A DNA stretch of 6,965 nt from contig JAHIZQ010000285.1 in assembly GCA_018814505.1 (NCBI GenBank), positions 1 through 6,965 of the forward strand, read 5' to 3'. Positions 1 to 5,113 of this stretch are shown one piece after another (the stretch's first letter is position 1; every line of letters begins with the position of its first letter). Below the pieces are notes generated by a model. That model was not told where the DNA came from, made no database searches, and was given only the letters and a program-made list of their open reading frames with translations. This stretch comes from Candidatus Omnitrophota bacterium. GTDB lineage: Bacteria; Omnitrophota; Gorgyraeia; Tantalellales; Tantalellaceae. A program made the position numbers and the translations under genes.

Positions 1-93
1 AGCAATGTAGTCTAGATCGACTCCAACATTTTTACACTTGTCTTGTATTCTTTTTTTTATATCTTTACCATCAGTATTTTTTTCGCGTTTCAT
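1..93 (-). CDS. Start of an unidentified gene, cut by the left edge
   Basis: Only the first 31 codons are inside the window. They read from an ATG at 93-91 to the edge with no stop. The peptide begins MKREKNTDGKDIKKRIQDKC and ends with VGVDLDYIA. It is hydrophilic and rich in lysine, with no signal peptide or membrane segment, so a cytoplasmic protein is likely. I do not recognise the family from this much sequence. The start is well supported by a GGAGG Shine-Dalgarno sequence at 100-104, six bases upstream, and by a strong promoter just before it (123-151). It appears to be a separate transcription unit from the genes to its right. That the gene is real is seen from these signals; its function is unknown. 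Confidence 0.7.
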   Translation of the reverse strand, partial: MKREKNTDGKDIKKRIQDKCKNVGVDLDYIA

Positions 94-99
94 GGCTTC

Positions 100-104
100 C
101 CTCC
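100..104 (-). promoter_or_regulatory. Strong ribosome binding site GGAGG
   Basis: GGAGG (CCTCC on the plus strand) lies six bases upstream of the ATG at 93. It fixes the start of the truncated gene at the left edge. Confidence 0.7.
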
Positions 105-116
105 GCTGTTATGTGA

Positions 117-131
117 TGGTATATTATACCA
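117..131. promoter_or_regulatory. Palindrome overlapping the -10 box (possible operator)
   Basis: The sequence TGGTATA-T-TATACCA is a perfect inverted repeat with seven-base arms around one central base. It covers the whole -10 element of the promoter of the left-edge gene. A repressor bound here would block RNA polymerase. The symmetry is seen directly, but part of it is imposed by the TATA-rich -10 itself, so the operator role is only inferred. Confidence 0.3.
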
Positions 132-151
132 CACAAGCGGGAAAAAGACAA
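123..151 (-). promoter_or_regulatory. Sigma-70-type promoter with extended -10 element
   Basis: On the minus strand there is a perfect TATAAT at 123-128, directly preceded by TGG, which gives an extended -10 (TGnTATAAT). Seventeen bases upstream is TTGTCT at 146-151, a 4 of 6 match to the -35 consensus. Transcription would start near 116 and leave a leader of about 22 bases before the ATG at 93. The combination of consensus -10, correct spacing and following GGAGG is the best promoter in the window. Strength and use are inferred. Confidence 0.7.
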
Positions 152-267
152 AAAAGGCGGTTTTGGGATTTTTTGCACAAAAACTCATCCGTAATGGCGA
201 ATCCAATTCAAAGAACAACAAAAATGCCAATTTTCAACCCTAAATCACGAGATACTGAATGCACCCT

Positions 268-401
268 CTATTCTCCAATAACCTTTACAAGTACCCTTTT
301 CTTGCGTCTGCCGTCAAACTCCCCATAAAAGATCTGCTCCCATGGCCCCATGTCAAGCGATGCGGTGTATTAAACCATACTTCTTCGCGATACGATTTCA
401 T
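268..401 (-). pseudogene. yjbQ: yjbQ / UPF0047 family gene with a large internal deletion and frameshift
   Basis: Two pieces of one family member are visible in different frames. From the ATG at 401 the frame gives [15 protein letters not shown], the usual N-terminus of one YjbQ (UPF0047, secondary thiamine-phosphate synthase-like) subfamily. It then runs out of frame and stops at 285-287. From about 357 a second frame gives [14 protein letters not shown] and then [15 protein letters not shown], ending at TAG 268-270; this is the family's typical C-terminus. Members are about 135-140 residues; here about 15 plus 32 remain, so roughly 90 central residues are gone, including the histidine-rich HHD and HNDTGEDNADAH regions that carry the activity. 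A weak AGGTGG site precedes the ATG. The family assignment rests on remembered conserved sequence. The gene is very likely non-functional, unless the deletion is an assembly or clone artefact. Confidence 0.8.
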
Positions 402-572
402 ACTACTCATCCACCTGCATCTCTCTACACTTAACTCCTCCACAATAAACCCGGAACCTCAGGGCAGTTGGGAAACAAGATACATTTATGGGCAAATTTT
501 AAAGCGATTCCTCTACCCGGCATAAACATTTATTGCATAGCCTCTTAGATCGGTTAAACATATTTTTTCAGA
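402..572. other. Stretch without a recognisable gene
   Basis: Between the yjbQ remnant and the stem-loop behind the trmH-like gene I see no conserved coding sequence, tRNA (no GGTTCRA-type T-loop), terminator or repeat. The only minus-strand frame of note is a 32-codon ORF at 431-529, which resembles nothing I know and lacks a good ribosome binding site. Together with the adjacent damaged gene, the stretch looks like decaying intergenic DNA. A similar featureless run lies at 152-267. Confidence 0.5.
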
Positions 573-591
573 AATTTGTTCCCCACAAATT
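573..591 (-). other. Stem-loop just after the trmH-like gene
   Basis: An inverted repeat AATTTGT / ACAAATT with a five-base loop (GGGGA on the minus strand) begins five bases after the stop codon of the trmH-like gene. It is A/T-rich and is followed on the minus strand by TCTGAAAAAATATG rather than a run of T, so it is not a classical intrinsic terminator. It could protect the 3' end of the mRNA or mark a weak or factor-dependent end of the operon. The symmetry is seen; the role is inferred. Confidence 0.4.
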
Positions 592-595
592 CGTA

Positions 596-1393
596 TTATA
601 TGCGCGAACACCTGAAAACATACAATGATATCGCTACCGCCGCGGCAACGTTTAGTGACTCTACTGTCTTACTTATATCAATCGTAAACATACTGTCTGC
701 TCTTTGCTCTACTTCTTTAGAAACACCGCATCCCTCACTTCCAAAAACTAAAACACAAGGACCAGCCGATTTATCTACTTTAGCTATTTCAACCGCCGTT
801 GTACTATTCGCACAGCTGACAAAAATTTTATATCCATCTTTTTTCAACATATCTAACCTTTTGTAACCACCAACATTAACTGGTACATCAAAAACCGTAC
901 CACTAGAAGCTCGTATAACTTTGGGATTATACATATCAACAGTTTTCGATGTAAGTACAATTTCTTTCGCGTTAAACGCTGTAGCGCTTCGTATAATAGC
1001 TCCAAGATTTCCAGGATCCTGAATCCCTTCACAAAAAATAACTAACGCATTTTTTTCGTACAAACTCTCCGCAGAAAGCTTACTCGGTTTTTTGACAACA
1101 GCTAGAATACTTTGTGATTTTTTCAAGGAAGATATTTTTTCAAAATTCTGATCGTTTGTTTCAAATAACTTAACGCCGCGTTGTATTAATTTTGTAATAA
1201 AATTTTTATTCGCGTTATTCTGCGCGAAATCACATGAAAATACAACAAAATCAAAGGCATGATTTTTATCAAAAAGATCTTTAATAATTTTTTGGCCTTC
1301 AACCGCGAACACGCCTTCTGTATCGCGAATTTTTTTATCGTTTAAAATCTGACGTATTTTTTTTAATTTCGCTTTACTCGCCTTTTCAATCAT
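596..1393 (-). CDS. TrmH-family (SPOUT) RNA 2'-O-methyltransferase
   Basis: This 265-residue protein should transfer a methyl group from S-adenosylmethionine to a ribose 2'-OH in tRNA or rRNA, in the cytoplasm. The N-terminal part (about 1-105) looks like the L30e-like substrate-binding domain, with the GVFAVEGQKIIKDL segment near residue 27. The SPOUT domain follows with all three motifs: QDPGNLGAIIRS (125-136, catalytic Asn129 and Arg135 region), VFGSEGCGVS (216-225), and KTVESLNVAAAVAI (242-255), which forms the knot and cofactor loop. The length is normal for the family. The start is an ATG with AGGGA a few bases upstream. It is the last intact gene of the minus-strand cluster, about 100 bases behind the HD-domain gene. 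The exact target nucleotide cannot be read from sequence; the N-terminus resembles the broader YsgA/TsnR-like group more than RlmB. Confidence 0.9.
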   Translation of the reverse strand: MIEKASKAKLKKIRQILNDKKIRDTEGVFAVEGQKIIKDLFDKNHAFDFVVFSCDFAQNNANKNFITKLIQRGVKLFETNDQNFEKISSLKKSQSILAVVKKPSKLSAESLYEKNALVIFCEGIQDPGNLGAIIRSATAFNAKEIVLTSKTVDMYNPKVIRASSGTVFDVPVNVGGYKRLDMLKKDGYKIFVSCANSTTAVEIAKVDKSAGPCVLVFGSEGCGVSKEVEQRADSMFTIDISKTVESLNVAAAVAISLYVFRCSRI

Positions 1394-1492
1394 TACTTTC
1401 CCTAATTTATATGTAGTAAACCCATAGATAAAATCTCCCCGACATACTCTCCAATAAGCTCTTCACTTTTTTTACTAATTGAAAAACACGCC

Positions 1493-2068
1493 CTACCTCT
1501 CAAACACACCTAATTTTTCCCACCAGCTATTACTATTCCACACTTTAGTGTTTTGCCACAATTTTTTGGCGCTCTTAGTTTTTAAATGTTTAGGACCCTC
1601 TTTGAAAAATTTTTTCGCGTTATTATACCCCGCGTCGACATATTCCTTTGCCTGTATTAAACATTCCAAGATGTCCGCGTCCCGTGAAATTATGCTTTCT
1701 ACTGTTTTCTGGGTATCATGTTCCTTCCGAATAGATTGTAATTCTTGTCTCATAGTTTTATCCAACCCTGAAATTTGCTCTTCAAAAGCTTTTTTTTCAG
1801 CAGTGCGTACATCTAAATATCTATGCGCAACTTTATGCAGATCATTAATTCGCGCTTCATGCAAATCATTAAAAAGGGTCATAGCTAAAACTTTAGACAC
1901 ATCAGCATTTTCCATTTTCGCTAAAACATACCCTATAACGGCGGCCCGAAAACTATGTTCAGCAACACTTTCTTCATTTGGAATGCCAACCATCCACCAT
2001 CCGCTCCGTTTTACTTGCTTAAGTTTTCCAGCCTCTGCGATAAAATCCAAGATTACATTACTCTTCAC
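1493..2068 (-). CDS. HD-domain protein, YfbR/HDDC2-like, with HD changed to ND
   Basis: This 191-residue cytoplasmic protein belongs to the HD superfamily near YfbR/HDDC2, whose members dephosphorylate 5'-deoxynucleoside monophosphates using a metal held by H...HD...D. The opening RSGWWMVGIPNEESVAEHSF (21-40) is diagnostic and includes the first metal histidine, His38. The last expected acid is in SRDADILECL (128-137, Asp132). The central motif, usually HD, reads LFNDLHEAR: Asn67-Asp68, codon AAT at 1868-1870, one base from a His codon (CAT). Activity may therefore be weakened or altered. The rest is full length, with the tail carrying a WW pair (182-183). The GTG start is chosen because AGGAG lies at 2075-2079, six bases upstream. 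It sits between rlmB and the second SPOUT methyltransferase, probably co-transcribed. The family is fairly certain; the substrate is not. Confidence 0.85.
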   Translation of the reverse strand: MKSNVILDFIAEAGKLKQVKRSGWWMVGIPNEESVAEHSFRAAVIGYVLAKMENADVSKVLAMTLFNDLHEARINDLHKVAHRYLDVRTAEKKAFEEQISGLDKTMRQELQSIRKEHDTQKTVESIISRDADILECLIQAKEYVDAGYNNAKKFFKEGPKHLKTKSAKKLWQNTKVWNSNSWWEKLGVFER

Positions 2069-2074
2069 AAAAAA

Positions 2075-2079
2075 CTCCT
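2075..2079 (-). promoter_or_regulatory. Ribosome binding site fixing a GTG start
   Basis: AGGAG lies six bases upstream of the GTG at 2068 and supports this non-ATG start for the HD-domain gene. Confidence 0.6.
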
Positions 2080-2124
2080 GTCATAAATATTTACGCCTTA
2101 AAAATAGACAAATGGATTACCCCG

Positions 2125-2865
2125 CTAACAGGGAAACACCTGCCGGACAACCTCATAACAAAAAAGTGTAGTTGCGATAGACGCGTTATACGACAATATC
2201 GCCCCCCTCATAGGTAATGATACGCTTGTATCCAAACATTTTTTAACTCCAGGACGGATACCTTTTCCCTCCGAACCTATAACAATTACAAATGGAAGTA
2301 CAAACTTCATTTGCGTTATTATATTAGCACCGTTGGTCTCAGCACCTATAATTTTTATTTTTCCTTTCTCCTTTATTTCGCGTATTACTTTCGCTATATT
2401 TGGAACTTTTGCAATCTTAACATAATTTTCGCCACCGGACGACACCCTCAAAACAGTTTCATTAATTTGCGCAGAATCATGTTCGGGCAACACAATGGAA
2501 AAACTGCCTAAACACGCAAGGCTTCTAATGATCGAGCCTAAATTCTGCGGATCAGTTATTCCATCCAGAAATACCGGAACAGCCTTCCCTCTTAAACAAT
2601 CAGCTAATATTAATTCGTATGGAGTGTACTCAAAGCTTTCAACCTCCGCCATTACACCTTGAGTATGCCTTTGGGCGCAATTGTCCTTAAACCATTTTTT
2701 ATCAACAGAAACAAAATCAAGCCCTGCTGTTTTAAGTTTTCTGACTATTCCCGAAAGATCCGTTCCCTTTTGTAAATAAACCTTTTTAATTGTTTGTGGC
2801 GCGGTTTTTACGCGTTCAATTACCGGATTTTTGCCGTACAGTTTTATTCTGCGCGTTTCTTTCAC
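2125..2865 (-). CDS. rlmB: 23S rRNA (guanosine-2'-O-)-methyltransferase RlmB-like
   Basis: This 246-residue SPOUT methyltransferase matches the RlmB/TrmH group 3 layout; RlmB methylates G2251 (E. coli numbering) in the 23S rRNA P-loop. The N-terminus KLYGKNPVIERV (8-19) and the RHTQGVMAEV segment (66-75) are typical of the RlmB substrate-binding domain and linker. Catalytic motifs are DPQNLGSIIRS (105-115, Asn108 and Arg114), VIGSEGKGIRP (195-205) and LPMRGAILSYNASIA (217-231). The third normally reads SLN; here it is SYN, with the key Asn227 kept. The length equals the family norm. The start is a GTG overlapping the stop of the upstream YbhB-like gene by four bases (GTGA), with a GGGGTGG run just before it, so translation is probably coupled. 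The protein ends EVVRQVFPC, like other RlmB tails. A different rRNA/tRNA target is possible, since a paralogue lies two genes downstream. Confidence 0.9.
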   Translation of the reverse strand: MKETRRIKLYGKNPVIERVKTAPQTIKKVYLQKGTDLSGIVRKLKTAGLDFVSVDKKWFKDNCAQRHTQGVMAEVESFEYTPYELILADCLRGKAVPVFLDGITDPQNLGSIIRSLACLGSFSIVLPEHDSAQINETVLRVSSGGENYVKIAKVPNIAKVIREIKEKGKIKIIGAETNGANIITQMKFVLPFVIVIGSEGKGIRPGVKKCLDTSVSLPMRGAILSYNASIATTLFCYEVVRQVFPC

Positions 2866-3404
2866 TGTTTATACCACCCCATAAGTTCTGTTTGAGCTAA
2901 AATATGCGATTTAATAGTATTCAAAATTTTTACTTTATCTGCACCTTCTTTAATGTTTGGCACAGAATCTAAGGCATACAGCGTAAACACATATCTATGC
3001 GCCGGTCCATGAGGCGGATAAGGTCCATTATAGCCAATTTTCCCAAAACTGTTCCGCCCCTGGCATGTACCGTCCGAGAGAGTACCGTTTTTGACAATTC
3101 CTCGTTTTAATATTCTTGAGGAGGAAGAAATGTTATAGATAACCCAATGAACCCAGTTTCCTACAGGGGCATCTGGATCATCCAGAATTACAACAAAGCT
3201 TTTGGTTCCATCAGGTACACCCGCCCAACATAATTCCGGCGAAATATCTTCTCCTAATCCCGTATATTTTTGCGGAATTTGCCCCCTATTATTGAAATCA
3301 TTGCTCATTAATTCTAAAGAAACCGCTGAAGAAAACCCGCTTAATAAACACAACATTACGACTAGAAAACAAAAACAACTTTTCCCATGCGAAGGATAAC
3401 GCAC
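2862..3404 (-). CDS. Secreted YbhB/YbcL family Raf-kinase-inhibitor-like (PEBP) protein
   Basis: This protein of about 180 residues belongs to the bacterial phosphatidylethanolamine-binding-protein family (YbhB/YbcL). The physiological ligand of these proteins is poorly known. Both conserved regions are present: DDPDAPVGNWVHWVIYNI (CR1) and, after GRNSFGKIGYNGPYPPHGP, the HRYVFTLYALD segment (CR2); together they line the small anion-binding pocket. Unlike cytoplasmic YbhB it has a signal peptide: a basic start, the hydrophobic stretch CFCFLVVMLCLLSGF, and a plausible signal peptidase I site after SSAVS. No lipobox cysteine is seen, so it should be soluble in the periplasm. The frame is open to a TTG at 3419 and an ATG at 3413. 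I prefer the GTG at 3404 because GAGG lies nine bases before it, while the ATG directly abuts that sequence. Its stop overlaps the rlmB start. Confidence 0.88.
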   Translation of the reverse strand: MRYPSHGKSCFCFLVVMLCLLSGFSSAVSLELMSNDFNNRGQIPQKYTGLGEDISPELCWAGVPDGTKSFVVILDDPDAPVGNWVHWVIYNISSSSRILKRGIVKNGTLSDGTCQGRNSFGKIGYNGPYPPHGPAHRYVFTLYALDSVPNIKEGADKVKILNTIKSHILAQTELMGWYKQ

Positions 3405-3438
3405 ATTTACCATCCTCAATTAACAACGTTTACATTCT

Positions 3439-3804
3439 TTACGCGGCTAGCGCTAACAATACCCCTACGACCAGTATAAATATTCCAGCAAAACGCGTCT
3501 TTTTTTGTATATACGCCTCTGTCCACTTTAACACTTTTGCAACAAACTCTTTTTTAAGAACAAAACCCATTGCACCGCCAAAAATAGAAAGCGCCCCAAA
3601 AAACAAAATAATCCATGGAATACTGCAATACTTTGCCGCAAACATCATTATAATCCCTATGAGCAATTTAATTGCTAACATCAGATATATTTTGTTTTCC
3701 TGCATTGTGTACTTCAGTACTTTTTTTAAAGTATCCGGCCGTAGAAAAACCAGACATCCATAAAAAATCACTACAATTGAAATCAATTTAATTACAAGAA
3801 CCAT
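3439..3804 (-). CDS. Small four-helix membrane protein of unknown function
   Basis: The 121-residue product is strongly hydrophobic, with about four membrane segments (roughly 3-21, 40-58, 62-83, 105-121). Short basic connecting loops contain RPDTLKKVLKY (22-32) and KKEFVAKVLKW (84-94). These two loops resemble each other (KK.L/F..VLK), suggesting an internal duplication of a two-helix unit. I do not recognise a named family and assign no function. The start is well supported: the ATG at 3804 follows a GGGAGGGAG purine run a few bases upstream. It stands at the head of the right part of the cluster, after a 104-base gap, and is followed 34 bases later by the YbhB-like gene, with which it is probably co-transcribed. 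An inner-membrane location is inferred from hydrophobicity alone. Confidence 0.75.
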   Translation of the reverse strand: MVLVIKLISIVVIFYGCLVFLRPDTLKKVLKYTMQENKIYLMLAIKLLIGIIMMFAAKYCSIPWIILFFGALSIFGGAMGFVLKKEFVAKVLKWTEAYIQKKTRFAGIFILVVGVLLALAA

Positions 3805-3908
3805 GTCTCCCTCCCTTTTTAGTTATCCGTCTTATTCGATATCACGCATATCTTGTATCGATTACTGCTTTTTGATACCATGTACTTATGCACATAAAAA
3901 ATTACTGG
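3805..3908 (-). promoter_or_regulatory. Intergenic gap with a small dyad, possible promoter region
   Basis: This 104-base gap separates the AsmA-like gene from the small membrane protein gene and is the largest within the cluster right of 1493. It holds a dyad GATAT-N5-ATATC at 3838-3852. The octamer CGTGATAT (minus strand, 3839-3846) recurs in the gap before amrS at 6161-6168, about 35 bases from the start codon in both cases. I see no clear -35/-10 pair and no intrinsic terminator. A promoter here is plausible but only inferred. Confidence 0.3.
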
Positions 3909-5090
3909 TTATTTATTCAAAAGACCCCTGATAGTATTTATTACTTTCCCAACGTCACTATTATCACCCATTTTTTCATCCGTAAAACTGCTAATCGCGT
4001 CTGTTACTTTATTAACAACGAGACTCTGCATAGCTTTTTTCAAGTACGGTCCGGGATAAAACTTTGGATTGTTAATATTGCCTTTTATCTTAAAATCAAA
4101 AATTATCTCACCGGTTGAAACCTGCAAATATTTTATTAAGTCCGGTATTCCAATCTGCCAATAATTAAATGCTGGCCCCTCGCTTTTTTCATGAAACCTT
4201 AAACCATCGATTTTGAGCGTATTCGTTGATCCGATGTCTTCACCATCAAAATTTAAGACAATAGTACCCGAACACCTGGCTCTGTCAATTACTATCGGGC
4301 AAAACTTCTCATAATAAGATTCAAATAGCGTCATGTCAATATTTCGAATTTCATATGTATTCGACATTTTAATTTTTTCACTTACCGGATCCAATGAAAT
4401 ATCCCACGTTATTCCTTGACTTAGGTCTCCATTCACCAACCCGTTGCCCTGACTTGCCAGGAACAAAACTTTTGAATAATCTTTAGTCAAATTAATTTTA
4501 AGAAACGCTTTAATGTCTTCACATGTTATTCGAGTAAGAAGATTAGGATTGATCCTATCCAAAAATACTATTTTACCATTTGAGATATTAATCCCCTCAG
4601 GCAATTTCACAACATCAGAAACATTTCCCTTAAAACGCGGTAAAAGCGCTAAAATTTTTTCTTTCAATCGGGGAACTGATTGAATTATTTTTACGGGCTT
4701 TGGCGGATCAATAACCGCATTCATCCGCGCAACATTAACATTCCCGTTTGGCGCACGTTCAATATTTATTACCGGCCTTTCTGTCGTAATTTCCGTTATT
4801 TCCACGCCATCAAATAAGTTCCCGCTGATTCGTTTGTATCGACATTTAACCGAATTAATTTCCACCAACAATTTCTTCGCGTACCCATGAGGGTTTTTTA
4901 TCCGCAAGTTATTAATCGTAAAAATCTCATTTTGAAAATCAATTTTAATAGAGCCGATTGTCATATACGGCGGCAAATTATTTTCAATAATCGTTTCCAA
5001 AGAATAGTGAACAATATCGTACCGAAAATAATATATGGCTCCTGCCAAGGCAAACGCGATACATGTCAAAATAATTAATATTTTTTTCAT
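3909..5090 (-). CDS. AsmA-like membrane-anchored periplasmic protein
   Basis: The product of about 393 residues starts with MKKILIILTCIAFALAGAIYYF, a single N-terminal membrane anchor with the remainder predicted in the periplasm. The segment that follows is typical of the AsmA family: a beta-rich run with TIGSIKIDF and NEIFTINNLRIKNP, then GVEITEITTERPVINIERAPNGNVNV, in which each short strand describes one rung of the fold. Near the end comes GEIIFDFKIKGNINNPKFYP, another AsmA hallmark, and then a helical tail. AsmA-like proteins are linked to phospholipid transport and outer-membrane assembly. The frame is open upstream to 5147, but that would overlap amrS. The ATG at 5090 has GGAG four bases upstream and places the gene 23 bases after amrS, so I use it. 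It is shorter than E. coli AsmA (about 617 residues) but normal for small family members. Family fairly sure, function inferred. Confidence 0.8.
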   Translation of the reverse strand: MKKILIILTCIAFALAGAIYYFRYDIVHYSLETIIENNLPPYMTIGSIKIDFQNEIFTINNLRIKNPHGYAKKLLVEINSVKCRYKRISGNLFDGVEITEITTERPVINIERAPNGNVNVARMNAVIDPPKPVKIIQSVPRLKEKILALLPRFKGNVSDVVKLPEGINISNGKIVFLDRINPNLLTRITCEDIKAFLKINLTKDYSKVLFLASQGNGLVNGDLSQGITWDISLDPVSEKIKMSNTYEIRNIDMTLFESYYEKFCPIVIDRARCSGTIVLNFDGEDIGSTNTLKIDGLRFHEKSEGPAFNYWQIGIPDLIKYLQVSTGEIIFDFKIKGNINNPKFYPGPYLKKAMQSLVVNKVTDAISSFTDEKMGDNSDVGKVINTIRGLLNK

Positions 5091-5113
5091 TACGCTCCGT
5101 TTATTGTTAAACA

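Noticed and set aside
152..267. Intrinsic terminator after the yjbQ remnant
   Set aside because: Only a five-base A/T stem (AAAAT-TGGC-ATTTT) can be drawn; too weak to call.
38..525. Plus-strand reading frames at 38-328 and 259-525
   Set aside because: No ribosome binding site or family resemblance. They lie opposite the left-edge gene, its promoter and the yjbQ remnant, whose minus-strand translation is clearly recognisable.
431..529. Minus-strand 32-codon ORF (MFMPGRGIALKF...)
   Set aside because: No good ribosome binding site and no resemblance to a known family; its length is expected by chance.
1407..1445. Twelve-codon aromatic-rich ORF (MSGRFYLWVYYI) before the trmH-like gene, as an attenuator leader peptide
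   Set aside because: No terminator/antiterminator hairpins or T-run lie between it and the gene, and a methyltransferase is not a usual target of amino-acid attenuation.
1479..2171. Long plus-strand reading frame (230 codons)
   Set aside because: It lies opposite the HD-domain gene, whose motifs are unmistakable; the plus-strand translation shows no known motif and is a shadow.
81..4884. Recurrent TTCGCGT words scattered through the window, as a possible repeat or regulatory motif
   Set aside because: Most copies fall in coding sequence as Asn-Ala-Lys type codons (AAC GCG AAA on the minus strand); codon preference explains them.
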